Below, piece by piece: positions 7,676 through 15,946 of a stretch of DNA of 35,328 nt (position 1 is the stretch's first letter; each line of letters begins with the position of its first letter). The stretch spans positions 1-35,328 of the forward strand of contig NZ_VYKL01000017.1 in the NCBI RefSeq assembly GCF_008710145.1. Direction: 5' to 3'. The notes below the pieces were generated by a model. That model was given only the letters and a program-made list of their open reading frames with translations, was not told the origin of the DNA and ran no database searches. The translations under genes and the position numbers were made by a program. This DNA is from Niallia endozanthoxylica. GTDB lineage: Bacteria; Bacillota; Bacilli; Bacillales; Cytobacillaceae.

Positions 7676-8908
7676 ATGAATACGAAGGAAAGATATCAAA
7701 TACTTTTTAATAAAATTAACCAATATAACTCGGGTGAGAATGGAATAACGAGGATAGCCTATTCGGATGAAGAACAGACATGCACCCATGCTTTCATGAG
7801 AATGTGCAAAGCGGAAAATTTAGAAATTAGGATGGATGCTTGTGGGAACGTTATTGCAAGAAGAGAAGGCAGAAGAAACGACTTACCGCCGGTTGTCATG
7901 GGCTCCCATTTAGATACGGTATATCAAGGCGGTAAATACGATGGCGTTGTAGGGGTTACAGCGGCTCTGGAAATTATTAAACGACTAAATGAAAAGGAAC
8001 TGGTAACAGACCATCCGATTGAAATTATTTCTTTTGCCTGTGAAGAATCTTCCAGATTCGGTGTGTCCACTGTTGGAAGCAAAGCTATGGCAGGGATACT
8101 TGATAAAGAAAAATATAGACACTTAACGGATCGAGATGGAATTACGATGGAAAAAGCTTTTGCTTTATGTGCTCTTGATTTTGATAGCGTAGACGAGGCG
8201 AGTAGGAGGCAGGAAGAATTTAAGGCTTTTTTTGAAATACATATTGAGCAAGGTCCCGTATTAATCAATAATCAGAAAAAAATAGGGATTGTGACAGGGA
8301 TTGCTGCACCCGTTCGATTAATCATTAAAATAAATGGGAAAGCCTCACACTCCGGTACAACCCCGATGAACATGAGGAGAGATGCCCTTCTTGGCGCTTC
8401 GGAAATTGCTTTGGAGCTTGAAAAAGCTGCTATGAAAGAACAGGCACATGGAACGGTAGCAACGGTCGGTGTGATGAATATCCATTCCGGGGCAATGAAT
8501 GTGATTCCAGGTGAAGTGGAACTAAAGGTCGATATTCGGTCCATATCAAGTGAATCAAGGCAAAGAGTGATTGACCATTTATATCAAGTGATTTCTCAAA
8601 TTGAGGATACGAGACAGCTTGATATTCATAGCACTGTCATTAGTTCAGAGGAACCCGTTTTGCTATCCCAAAAGGTGATTGATACATTAACAAGGATTTC
8701 TGAAGAAAAAACTCTTCCGTATGAAGTGATGCAGAGCGGTGCAGGTCATGATGCCATGAATATGGCGAAACTTTGTCCAACAGGTCTTATTTTTATTCCT
8801 TCAGTCGATGGACTCAGCCATCATCCTGATGAATATACCGACATGGATGATGTATTACTGGGAATTGATTTACTTGAAGATGTCATTCTTTATTATGCAG
8901 GTATTTAA
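7676..8908 (+). CDS. M20-family amidohydrolase (N-carbamoyl-amino-acid hydrolase / allantoate amidohydrolase type)
   Basis: 410 residues, the usual length of the HyuC/AmaB/AllC group. GSHLDTVYQGGKYDGVVGV supplies the first metal His and the bridging Asp. CEESSRFGVSTVGSKAMAG is the Glu-Glu metal and catalytic block, FFEIHIEQGPVL provides a metal His, KASHSGTTPM lies in the dimerisation lid, and SHHPDEYT holds the last metal His. These zinc or manganese enzymes cleave ureido or carbamoyl groups from allantoate, ureidoglycine or N-carbamoyl amino acids. Substrate cannot be told from sequence alone, and no purine or hydantoin genes adjoin it. It lies alone between terminators, with a palindromic operator candidate over its promoter. 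Confidence 0.88.
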   Translation: MNTKERYQILFNKINQYNSGENGITRIAYSDEEQTCTHAFMRMCKAENLEIRMDACGNVIARREGRRNDLPPVVMGSHLDTVYQGGKYDGVVGVTAALEIIKRLNEKELVTDHPIEIISFACEESSRFGVSTVGSKAMAGILDKEKYRHLTDRDGITMEKAFALCALDFDSVDEASRRQEEFKAFFEIHIEQGPVLINNQKKIGIVTGIAAPVRLIIKINGKASHSGTTPMNMRRDALLGASEIALELEKAAMKEQAHGTVATVGVMNIHSGAMNVIPGEVELKVDIRSISSESRQRVIDHLYQVISQIEDTRQLDIHSTVISSEEPVLLSQKVIDTLTRISEEKTLPYEVMQSGAGHDAMNMAKLCPTGLIFIPSVDGLSHHPDEYTDMDDVLLGIDLLEDVILYYAGI

Positions 8909-8922
8909 ATTTGATTAGTGTT

Positions 8923-8958
8923 ATGAAAGCCGTCCTACTTTGGTAGGGCGGCTTTCAT
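8923..8958 (+). terminator. Long-stem terminator
   Basis: ATGAAAGCCG (8923-8932) through GGTAGG to CGGCTTTCAT (8949-8958) forms a nearly perfect 16-bp stem with a short loop, just after the hydrolase stop. The T tract behind it is weak. Confidence 0.65.
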
Positions 8959-9099
8959 AATTATCTAAATTTTTGACCTCTGATATATAATTTTATATTT
9001 TTGAAAAGTTTTCCCATACGCAAATTATTTTCGTAGAGATTACTTTTATTTACTAGCGAAAAAAGATTGCTGTAGACCCACCCATTTTTTTCTTGTTAA

Positions 9100-9117
9100 G
9101 ATAATGATAGAGATAAT
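9100..9117 (+). promoter_or_regulatory. Tandem GATAAT-like hexamers, possible metal-regulator site
   Basis: GATAAT, GATAGA and GATAAT occur head to tail about 20 bp before the CDF exporter start. Arrays of GATAAT are bound by Fur-type regulators in other bacteria. Given the metal exporter downstream, metal control is possible but weakly supported. Confidence 0.25.
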
Positions 9118-9138
9118 TATTAGAGGAGATTTGATGAC

Positions 9139-10008
9139 ATGGATCAACAGAGATATAATGACTTAAAGCTAGGGGAACGTGGGGCTATTATTAGCATCAT
9201 TGCCTATATTTGTTTATCTGCTTTAAAGTTAGCCATCGGTTATTTGGCCGATTCAGAAGCGTTAAGGGCAGATGGTTTAAATAATACCACCGATATCATT
9301 GCATCCATTGCGGTTTTAATAGGATTGAGACTTTCCCAAAAACCTGCTGATTCAGACCATTCATATGGTCATTGGAAGGCAGAAAATGTCGCTTCTCTTG
9401 TTGCTTCCTTCATCATGATTGCTGTTGGCATTCAAGTAATATATGTCGCTATCACGAAAGCATTTCTAAATGAACATTCATCACCCAATCTGATTGCGGC
9501 ATGGACTGGTATTTTGTGTGCCATTGTTATGTATGGTGTGTATCGATATAATAAGAGATTAGCTAGTAAAATTAATAGTCAATCTGTTATGGCCGCAGCA
9601 AAGGATAATCTATCAGATGCTTGGGTGAGTATTGGAGCCGCAGTAGGTATTATTGGATCCCAGTTTAATATGGCGTGGCTTGACCCAGTGGCTGCAGTAA
9701 TTGTCGGTTTATTAATTTGTAAAACAGCATGGGATATCTTTCAAGAGGCTTCTCATCAATTAACAGATGGTTTTGACGAAAACCAGCTTCAATCTTATAA
9801 AAAAACCATTGAAAACACATATGGTGTGAAAGGAATAAAAGACATTAAGGCAAGACATTACGGAAATAATGTTGTTGTAGATGTTGTCATCCTTGTCAAT
9901 TCTACGCTGGATATTATCCGTGCCCATGACATTTCAACCGAAGTTGAACAGGCTTTAGCAAAACAGCATAATGTGTATGATGTTCATGTTCATATTGAAC
10001 CTAATTAA
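9139..10008 (+). CDS. mneS: Cation diffusion facilitator, probable Mn(2+) exporter (MneS/YeaB type)
   Basis: 289 residues with six hydrophobic segments and a C-terminal cytoplasmic domain, the standard CDF plan. ADGLNNTTDI in helix 2 and AAAKDNLSDAW in helix 5 supply the transport-site Asp/Asn residues. HSYGHWKAENVASL is the family loop between helices 2 and 3. HVHIEPN closes the cytoplasmic domain. The DGLNNTTD form and overall length match the Bacillus manganese exporters MneP and MneS better than zinc exporters of the CzcD type. Export uses the proton gradient. It is monocistronic with a strong terminator, and no second metal gene adjoins it. Confidence 0.82.
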   Translation: MDQQRYNDLKLGERGAIISIIAYICLSALKLAIGYLADSEALRADGLNNTTDIIASIAVLIGLRLSQKPADSDHSYGHWKAENVASLVASFIMIAVGIQVIYVAITKAFLNEHSSPNLIAAWTGILCAIVMYGVYRYNKRLASKINSQSVMAAAKDNLSDAWVSIGAAVGIIGSQFNMAWLDPVAAVIVGLLICKTAWDIFQEASHQLTDGFDENQLQSYKKTIENTYGVKGIKDIKARHYGNNVVVDVVILVNSTLDIIRAHDISTEVEQALAKQHNVYDVHVHIEPN

Positions 10009-10023
10009 TGATCCTGTTATCGA

Positions 10024-10056
10024 AATAACGTATGCATGCATACGTTATTATTTTTA
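10024..10056 (+). terminator. Rho-independent terminator
   Basis: AATAACGTATG (10024-10034) and CATACGTTATT (10039-10049) form a perfect 11-bp stem with a 4-nt loop, then a T-rich tail. Confidence 0.88.
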
Positions 10057-10160
10057 TATAAAAAAACATGCCAAAATGAACGGGACTTTTGATGTGGTAT
10101 ATTTATACGGCTTAGTTAATAAGAATAGAATAAATGCTGTTTTTGCAAGGGGGACTTTGA

Positions 10161-11021
10161 ATGCATGGGAACGAAAATGGATTGCATCCTGATACAGGTG
10201 TTACGTCCACAATATTTGTTGAGCGATCTTTAAACGAAATTCGTTTTTGGTCAAGGATTATGAAAGAGCATTCTTTGTTTCTTCGATTAGGTTTTAGAGC
10301 AGAGGATACTCAATTAATTCATGAGGCAAATCAATTTTTTCGATTGTTTGAACGCTTGGAACAAACGGCGCATGCTTTTACTAATCAATCAGATCCTGAT
10401 CAAATAAGAAGTTTTAATTCAGAAGTACAACAAGCTGCAACTAGTATATTTGCATTCAAACGAAAGGTCCTAGGATTAATTATCACGTGTCAATTACCAG
10501 GTGCAAATAATTTTCCCCTTTTAGTTGATCATATAAGTAGAGAGGCTAATTATTTTAGAAAACGATTAATTGAATTAAATCAAGGTAAATTAAAACCACT
10601 CCCTGATGCAATTATTAAAGAGAATGTTTTCTTTTTAAGAATTATGGCTGATCATGCAAAATTTATCGGCCATCTCCTTGATCCATCAGAAAGAAAGCTT
10701 ATCGATATAGCTCAAAATTTTAGCAATGATTTTGATCAATTGCTTTATCAAGCTAGGGATTTAGAGGGAATGGTACCATATTCTCAGACTGTTCCTCTAT
10801 TAGATCAATTTTTAGATCAAAATCGTGTGTCCGTCACATCTCTTCGGGACTTCAAGAAAACGGCACGTGAATTAATTGAACAATGTAAAATAAAAAGTAT
10901 CATTCACCCACTCTTAGCAGACCATGTTTTCCGTGAAGCTGATCGATTCCTTGAAATAATAGATATGTTTGATGCCCATCTTACAAGCCACAAAACAAAC
11001 CCACGATTTGTAGAAGATTGA
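10161..11021 (+). CDS. DUF2935 protein (two hemerythrin-like helical repeats)
   Basis: 286 residues from ATG 10161, with AAGGGGG at 10147-10153. Two related halves begin with the DUF2935 signature: FWSRIMKEHSLFLRLG (about residues 29-44) and FFLRIMADHAKFIGHLLDP (about 157-175). Each carries His/Glu residues spaced as in ferritin-like or hemerythrin-like four-helix bundles, so a metal site is plausible. No membrane segment or signal peptide is visible. Its function is not established. It is common in Bacillaceae and clostridia. It is monocistronic and not obviously tied to its neighbours. Confidence 0.85.
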   Translation: MHGNENGLHPDTGVTSTIFVERSLNEIRFWSRIMKEHSLFLRLGFRAEDTQLIHEANQFFRLFERLEQTAHAFTNQSDPDQIRSFNSEVQQAATSIFAFKRKVLGLIITCQLPGANNFPLLVDHISREANYFRKRLIELNQGKLKPLPDAIIKENVFFLRIMADHAKFIGHLLDPSERKLIDIAQNFSNDFDQLLYQARDLEGMVPYSQTVPLLDQFLDQNRVSVTSLRDFKKTARELIEQCKIKSIIHPLLADHVFREADRFLEIIDMFDAHLTSHKTNPRFVED

Positions 11022-11075
11022 AAAACATAGAATTCATAGACTTATCTTATACTTAACGACTGCTCTCATAATTAT

Positions 11076-11110
11076 AAGGTTAACCGATTTTTATTGGTTG
11101 ACCTTTTTTT
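11076..11110 (+). terminator. Rho-independent terminator
   Basis: AAGGTTAACC (11077-11086) pairs with GGTTGACCTT (11096-11105) with one wobble pair, followed by a T tract. Confidence 0.8.
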
Positions 11111-11253
11111 ATGCAACAAAGATTGCAGAGTACTTCAAGTAAGTTGGACTATTGTAATGATGAAAGATTTAAATTGTGAAAGTATAGAGAGAATAAATAG
11201 AGGGACTATAATATCATGAATTGCCAATTTGTCTTTTTAAGGTGGTAACAATT

Positions 11254-11850
11254 ATGGGTTTTTTTGACAAACTATTTGGGGGTTCAACTAGTAGGGAGGA
11301 AAAACAAATGGCAAGTTTAAACATCGGTATTATTTTAGGAAGTACTCGTGAAGGGCGTCTTAGTCCACAGGTTGGAGAATGGGTAAAATCACTTGCGGAT
11401 AAACGAGGTGATGCAAATTATGAAATCGTGGATATAAAAGATTTCAACCTGCCATTTTTAGGAACAACGGATGGATCAGAACCAGGAATTGGACAGTGGA
11501 ATGAAAAATTAGCTAACTTAGATGGGTTTATCTTTATTGTTCAAGAATACAATCACAGTATTACTGGTGCATTGAAAAACGCCCTCGATTTTGCCCGTGA
11601 AGCTTGGAATAATAAAGCAGCTGGAATCGTCAGCTATGGTTCAGTAGGAGGAGCACGTGCTGCAGAGCATCTTCGCGGTATTTTAGGGGAACTAGCCGTT
11701 GCAGATGTTCGTACACATCCAGCTTTAAGCTTATTTACTGACTTTGAAAACGGACAAACATTCAAACCAGCTGAAATGCATGAGGGAACAGTCAACGAAA
11801 TGTTAGGTCAACTCGTTTCTTGGTCGACTGCTCTTAAAACCGTTCGTTAA
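11254..11850 (+). CDS. NADPH-dependent FMN reductase family protein
   Basis: 198 residues from ATG 11254, which has AAGGTGG (11239-11245) 8 nt upstream. A second ATG at 11308 has an even better GGGAGGA (11294-11300) 7 nt upstream and begins exactly at the family domain (MASLNIGIILGSTREGR). The first 18 residues (MGFFDKLFGGSTSREEKQ) may therefore be an optional N-terminal tag. GSTREGRLSPQVGEW is the FMN-phosphate loop, QEYNHSITGALKNALDF the second flavin contact, and GSVGGARAAEHLR the third. The enzyme reduces FMN or quinone-type substrates with NAD(P)H. A bidirectional terminator separates it from pabB. Confidence 0.87.
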   Translation: MGFFDKLFGGSTSREEKQMASLNIGIILGSTREGRLSPQVGEWVKSLADKRGDANYEIVDIKDFNLPFLGTTDGSEPGIGQWNEKLANLDGFIFIVQEYNHSITGALKNALDFAREAWNNKAAGIVSYGSVGGARAAEHLRGILGELAVADVRTHPALSLFTDFENGQTFKPAEMHEGTVNEMLGQLVSWSTALKTVR

Positions 11851-11880
11851 TAGGATCCTCTTTAATAAGACAAGTATTTA

Positions 11881-11917
11881 AAAACGCATGGAGTTCAATT
11901 ATAATCCATGCGTTTTT
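11881..11917. terminator. Bidirectional terminator between convergent genes
   Basis: AAAACGCATGGA (11881-11892) and TCCATGCGTTTT (11905-11916) form a perfect 12-bp stem with A runs before and T runs after. It serves both the FMN reductase and the minus-strand pab genes. Confidence 0.88.
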
Positions 11918-11924
11918 CTCATTC

Positions 11925-13697
11925 CTATATAAATTCAACTTCTAACCATCTACGAACACTATTAATAAACCAGATTTTCGTACATTTTTTCAAATCTTCC
12001 ACAGTTAATACTCTTTCATGAATTTCCTCGTCATTTAGTAAGCTTTCGCGAAATGTACCTGCTAGTAATCCGCTGCTAATAGGGGGGGTCCACTTATAAC
12101 CGTCCATTTCTAAAACAACGTTTCCATTGGTGAATTCTGTAATCTCTCCGTTTTCATTCCAAAGAAGTACATCATATACATGTGGGTACTTTTGCTGAAA
12201 ATACGAATACATCGCTCTATTAGTCGTTTTATGATAGAAAAACGGGTTGTTTTTATCCATTGATTCATCCGCCAGCGCTACTTTTAATGGTCTATCAGGT
12301 TCTGAAATGGGTTGAGCTTCTAGTTTGAATTCCCCGGTTTTATCTAAAAGAAGCCGTACTTTGAAATGACCTGTGCTGTATTGATCAGCGAGCTGAAGCA
12401 TAGACTGCTTCAAGGGTTCAGGATTAAATGGAAAACCAAAGTATTGAGCGGAATCACTAAGACGGTTAAGATGTTCGTCAAGTAGGAAAAGCTCACCATC
12501 ATGTAATAACAAGCTTTCTAGTAATTGAAACTCAGGTCTGTTTACCTCAAGCAGCTTCGCTTTGGACAAAATTTCATGATATTCTCCTTCAGTAGTTGAA
12601 TCCCATGTAATCCCGCCGCCAACACCATAAGTAGCGATTCCCGTCTTTTGCTCAATCACGACTGTTCTAATTGGCACATTAAATATAGCCTCTTGATTTG
12701 GAGTGATATAGCCAATCGCTCCGCAGTACACATTTCGAGGAGTTGTCTCTAACTCTGAAATAATTTCCATCGTTTTAATCTTTGGAGCCCCTGTAATAGA
12801 GCCGCAAGGAAAAAGAGCCTTAAAAATATCAACAAGTTCAATATTCTCTGAAAGTTTTGCCGTAATGGTGGATGTCATCTGGTGTACAGTCGGATAATGT
12901 TCCATTTCAAACAACTTTGGAACCTCTACTGTTCCAGGTTGTGCAATCATGCCTAAATCATTACGCAGTAAATCAACAATCATGACATTTTCAGCACGAT
13001 TTTTTTCCGAATGATAGAGCCAGTTTGCATTCTTCTTATCTTCCGAGTATGAATTTCCTCTTTTGATGGTTCCTTTCATCGGCCGGGTTGTGATTTGATT
13101 CCCCTTAAGGTGAAAAAATAATTCCGGCGATGCAGAAAGAATTCGATGGTCGCCGGTATTCAGATAAGCGCAATAATTTGAGGCTTGGGCTTTTTTGAGA
13201 TGATTAAAAAATGAGATGTCATCACCTTCGAATTCGGAGTGAAGACGAATCGTATAGTTTGCTTGGTATGTATCGCCAGCCTCAATTCTATGTTTTATAT
13301 ATTGGATGGAGGCATCATACTCATCCAAAGAAACAGATGGAATCCAATTGCTATGCTTATATGTTCCACCACTGTTCAGCGTTCCCGTTTGAGGCTCGTT
13401 AAAAATGGCAAACCACAATAACGGCATGGTAGATTCTTCGTTAACCCGAAAGGCTGAATCAAAAGCCGGTGCACTTTCGTACGAAAGATAACCAGCAGCA
13501 TAATATCCTTTTCGGATAGCCTCTTGAATCATCTGAAAACATGGCAATACTTCTTCCAATGTATAGGCAATCATTACTTTTAATGGTTGACTAAAAATGA
13601 TGGGTTTGATTTCACCTGTAGAAGAAGCAAATTCAAAAGATAAAAGTGGTTCGTTTTGATTTTGATTATGTATCTGCATTGTTTTTTCCTTTTTCAT
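11925..13697 (-). CDS. pabB: Aminodeoxychorismate synthase component I fused to a PabC-like lyase domain
   Basis: 590 residues, longer than plain PabB (about 470) because two enzymes are joined. Residues about 20-375 are the chorismate-binding domain, including IEAGDTYQANYTIR, RPMKGTIKRG, MIVDLLRNDLG, PCGSITGAPKIKTMEII and YGVGGGITWDS. Residues about 385-590 resemble the class IV aminotransferase-fold lyase PabC, including LLLHDGELFLLDEHLNRL, with NGEITEFTNGNVVLEMDGY and GLLAGTFRESLL near the end. Together with PabA it would convert chorismate and glutamine to aminodeoxychorismate and then to 4-aminobenzoate for folate. Its ATG overlaps the pabA stop by one base (TAATG). A second in-frame ATG, at residue 7, is an alternative start. 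Confidence 0.92.
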   Translation of the reverse strand: MKKEKTMQIHNQNQNEPLLSFEFASSTGEIKPIIFSQPLKVMIAYTLEEVLPCFQMIQEAIRKGYYAAGYLSYESAPAFDSAFRVNEESTMPLLWFAIFNEPQTGTLNSGGTYKHSNWIPSVSLDEYDASIQYIKHRIEAGDTYQANYTIRLHSEFEGDDISFFNHLKKAQASNYCAYLNTGDHRILSASPELFFHLKGNQITTRPMKGTIKRGNSYSEDKKNANWLYHSEKNRAENVMIVDLLRNDLGMIAQPGTVEVPKLFEMEHYPTVHQMTSTITAKLSENIELVDIFKALFPCGSITGAPKIKTMEIISELETTPRNVYCGAIGYITPNQEAIFNVPIRTVVIEQKTGIATYGVGGGITWDSTTEGEYHEILSKAKLLEVNRPEFQLLESLLLHDGELFLLDEHLNRLSDSAQYFGFPFNPEPLKQSMLQLADQYSTGHFKVRLLLDKTGEFKLEAQPISEPDRPLKVALADESMDKNNPFFYHKTTNRAMYSYFQQKYPHVYDVLLWNENGEITEFTNGNVVLEMDGYKWTPPISSGLLAGTFRESLLNDEEIHERVLTVEDLKKCTKIWFINSVRRWLEVEFI

Positions 13698-14260
13698 TAT
13701 TTTTTGAAGAAATGATGAATCATCTTTTTTCCGCTATCAGTCAAGATAGCCTCTGGATGAAATTGTACACCTTCCACACGATATTGTTTATGTCGTAATC
13801 CCATGATTTCTCCGTCATCACTTCTAGCACTAATCTCAAGACAGTGGGGGAGAGTGGATTCGTCAACAACTAATGAATGATATCTTGTAATTTGTAATGG
13901 TGTGGGGAGTCCTGAGAATATCGAATGTTGATCATGGTCCATGAGTGAAATTTTCCCATGCATCGGCTGATTTGCTTTTTTTACATTCCCGCCAAATGCT
14001 TGCGCAATAATTTGATGCCCTAGACAGACTCCTAAGATGGGAATGTCTTGATAATAATGATTAACAATATCTAAACTTATGCCTGCCGTATTAGGATTAC
14101 CAGGGCCGGGTGAAATCAGAATAGAATCAGGTTTCAGCGTTTGAATATCTTCTAACGTTAGTTGATCATTCCGTCGAATAACAATTTCTTCATCTATTTC
14201 TTGAATATATTGAACTAAGTTGTATGTAAAAGAGTCATAGTTATCAATTACTAAAATCAA
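13697..14260 (-). CDS. pabA: Glutamine amidotransferase, aminodeoxychorismate synthase component II
   Basis: 187 residues, the full length of a TrpG/PabA class I amidotransferase. GVCLGHQIIAQAFGG holds the nucleophilic Cys, SPGPGNP the oxyanion-hole loop, and VQFHPEAILT the catalytic His and Glu. It releases ammonia from glutamine for PabB. The start is TTG at 14260 with AGGATG upstream on the minus strand, because the conserved MILVIDNYDSF begins there. It overlaps pabB by one base. With no trp genes nearby and a PabB-PabC fusion next to it, folate rather than tryptophan synthesis is the main role, although such subunits can serve both. Confidence 0.92.
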   Translation of the reverse strand: MILVIDNYDSFTYNLVQYIQEIDEEIVIRRNDQLTLEDIQTLKPDSILISPGPGNPNTAGISLDIVNHYYQDIPILGVCLGHQIIAQAFGGNVKKANQPMHGKISLMDHDQHSIFSGLPTPLQITRYHSLVVDESTLPHCLEISARSDDGEIMGLRHKQYRVEGVQFHPEAILTDSGKKMIHHFFKK

Positions 14261-14441
14261 TTTTCATCCTGGCTCCCATCTGTAAATATTATATCGATTA
14301 TAACAATAGGTTTATTATAGATGAACGAGTGTACCATTGTGAAGTGATAATACGAGTCCTAGTCCTTTTGCATGGTTTATAAATATTCGTTTATAGGATA
14401 AAATAGTTAAGAAAAAAAGTGAACTTTTGCGAAAGCTGAAC

Positions 14442-14473
14442 ATTTTACTGTTAACTCTGAATTATAGTAAAAT
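14442..14473 (+). promoter_or_regulatory. Possible promoter/operator of the selenoprotein candidate
   Basis: ATTTTACT (14442-14449) and AGTAAAAT (14466-14473) form a perfect inverted repeat that also supplies a TTTACT / TAAAAT pair spaced by 18 bp. It lies about 75 bp before the start at 14549. Confidence 0.3.
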
Positions 14474-14548
14474 AACAAATAGGATAGACAAGTAGTCCTA
14501 TTTAAAAGATGAAGCTCTTTTGCATAACTTTTAAGGAAAGGAGAACCT

Positions 14549-15055
14549 ATGAAACTTAAAATCTTATTTATTATTGCAGCAGCTATGCTCTTATTAGCGG
14601 CCTGCGGTCCTAAATCGATTGATAAATCCATTACATTACTGGATCACGACAAAAATGAAGTAACGTTTCCCCAGGAAAAGCCCGTGCTTTTATTCTATAT
14701 CACAACCTACACCTGAAGCATCTGCCAGCAGCAACTAGTTGAGTTGCATAAAAATCTTCAAAAATTAGATGGCATGGACATGCAGATGTATGTTATCAGC
14801 GGGGATTTACCCGAGGAACAAAAGTTATTATATAATCAGTTGGAAAAAGATTTTGGTAAAAGTCTTCCATTTATTTCAGATCCAGAGCTTGAGTTAATTA
14901 ATGCGACCGGAATGAAGAATGAAGATTCCGCATATAGAGGATATGCCATCATTGCTCCAAATGGTGAAGTAGTGTTGAAACAGGTCAACGATCATTGGGG
15001 CGAGGAAATCGACAAGACCGTGGAAGATATTAAGGAAGCGTACGAAAAATTATAA
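14549..15055 (+). CDS. Probable selenocysteine-containing thioredoxin-fold lipoprotein (in-frame TGA at 14714-14716)
   Basis: ATG 14549 has AGGAG at 14539-14543. Residues 1-19 are a lipoprotein signal (MKLKILFIIAAAMLLLAAC), so Cys19 would be lipidated. Residue 56 is encoded by TGA inside KPVLLFYITTYT-(TGA)-SIC, exactly where thioredoxin/AhpC-type proteins carry the first Cys of a CxxC motif after the first core strand. The frame then continues without interruption to residue 168, with thioredoxin-fold features (MQMYVISGDLPEEQ, LPFISDPELELI, YAIIAPNGEVVLKQ). From the last base of the TGA, 20 nt precede the loop of a hairpin GCAACT-AGTTG-AGTTGC (14731-14747). A G at the second loop position and this distance fit the bacterial SECIS rule. 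I read it as a U-x-x-C selenoprotein on the outer face of the membrane. The alternative is a nonsense mutation or sequence error at a Cys codon. No sel genes lie in the window. Confidence 0.75.
14714..14747 (+). promoter_or_regulatory. Candidate bacterial SECIS element
   Basis: The TGA at 14714-14716 is followed by a 6-bp perfect stem, 14731-14736 with 14742-14747. It closes the 5-nt loop AGTTG, which has G in position 2 and a GU dinucleotide. The family rule (apical loop 16-37 nt after UGA, G among the first two loop bases) is met. The bulged U seen in the E. coli fdhF element is not evident. Confidence 0.6.
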
Positions 15056-15070
15056 AGGTACGATTGGATG

Positions 15071-15101
15071 AAAAAAAGGGAGGGTTCAGTTAACCTCCCT
15101 T
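15071..15101 (-). terminator. Terminator for the minus-strand DUF1284 gene, shared with the convergent gene
   Basis: AAGGGAGG (15077-15084) pairs with CCTCCCTT (15094-15101). On the minus strand the stem is followed by seven T (plus-strand A at 15071-15077). It overlaps the stop codon of the DUF1284 gene. Confidence 0.75.
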
Positions 15102-15502
15102 AATCCTTTTCCTTCAAGAATCTCTTGTACACCTTCTTCACAAACTCCGTACAAACGCCACGAACAGGTTCCGCATACAGTCTTTATATCAGAGGGATGG
15201 ATATACTTTATTATCCTTGATTCAATGTCCTCCCAAGTGAAGATTTGTCCGATTTCGAGCTTTAATTTCTTTAAAATAGCAGAATCTCTTTCGTAAATTT
15301 TGTTCTCTTCACAATGGTAATCACCAGTATTTGGGTACTTTTCACACAACTGATCCGGTCCTTCTACTAGTTGAACCCACGTCTTAGGGTTTTGTCTTAA
15401 GGTTTGATGCAGCTTTGTCATATTTTCAACATATTCTGGAGAATAGCCCATTCCTCGATAGCCTAGAAGGCAAAATAGATGATGACCACGCAGCTTAAAC
15501 AT
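15086..15502 (-). CDS. DUF1284 domain protein
   Basis: 138 residues, whole-family length. The start MFKLRGHHLFCLLGYRGMGYS is the DUF1284 signature. Several Cys follow in pairs or near-pairs (QLCEKYP, YHCEENK, VCGTCSWRLYGVCEEG), suggesting a metal or iron-sulfur site; that is inference. Minus-strand GGGGGAA precedes the ATG. The function of the family is unknown. It is convergent with the selenoprotein candidate and shares the terminator region. Confidence 0.85.
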   Translation of the reverse strand: MFKLRGHHLFCLLGYRGMGYSPEYVENMTKLHQTLRQNPKTWVQLVEGPDQLCEKYPNTGDYHCEENKIYERDSAILKKLKLEIGQIFTWEDIESRIIKYIHPSDIKTVCGTCSWRLYGVCEEGVQEILEGKGLREVN

Positions 15503-15812
15503 ATAATTCCCCCAGTCTGAATGCTTAAATAGATTAAATGTTAACTAAAAAAATAATTAGTTAACTTACTTGTTTCATCATATCATATGACTTTTGATTT
15601 ATTCGAACATTTTCACTAAAGGATATGATTTTTTATGCACGATTATTGCTTGTGAGTTTTGTAAACCTATATAAACAAAAATAGATTTTTGTCAGATAGA
15701 TGTTATTACTAAACTCTGATTACGGAGCAATACATGGATAAATGGGTCCATCATGTTTGTTCCTGCTGCTTAACTATTTTTAACTAAATTCATAAAAAGT
15801 TTAAAAAGAGGA
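15503..15812. other. Intergenic AT-rich stretch
   Basis: No convincing gene. It lies between the divergent starts of the DUF1284 gene and the quinone-stress island. A short repeat, GTTAACTAAAAAAATAATTAGTTAAC (IR arms GTTAACTAA at 15540-15548 and TTAGTTAAC at 15557-15565), lies near the DUF1284 promoter side and could be an operator. Confidence 0.4.
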
Positions 15813-15841
15813 TTGACATTGATAAATATATGCATTAATAT
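15813..15841 (+). promoter_or_regulatory. Promoter P1 of the quinone-stress island
   Basis: TTGACA (15813-15818), 17-bp spacer, TAATAT (15836-15841). The -10 meets the first operator. Confidence 0.75.
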
Positions 15842-15859
15842 TATCTCGAATTAAAGATA
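15842..15859 (+). promoter_or_regulatory. MhqR-type operator, copy 1
   Basis: TATCTCGAATTAAAGATA, an imperfect palindrome centred on GAATT and closely matching the ATCTTGAATTCAAGAT-like sites of the Bacillus MhqR regulon. It sits at the expected transcription start of P1. Confidence 0.75.
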
Positions 15860-15918
15860 ATTAGTTTCGAGGTAATGATTCATCATTTCGCATATTAGTA
15901 TCATCAGTATTGATTAAA

Positions 15919-15946
15919 TTGTTAACAAATTTTTTTAGTTTAATAT
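15919..15946 (+). promoter_or_regulatory. Promoter P2 of the quinone-stress island
   Basis: TTGTTA (15919-15924), 16-bp spacer, TAATAT (15941-15946). The -10 overlaps the second operator. Confidence 0.55.

Noticed and set aside
7924..8544. Minus-strand frames of 114 and 90 codons
   Set aside because: Shadows of the M20 hydrolase, with low-complexity Ser/Ile-rich translation.
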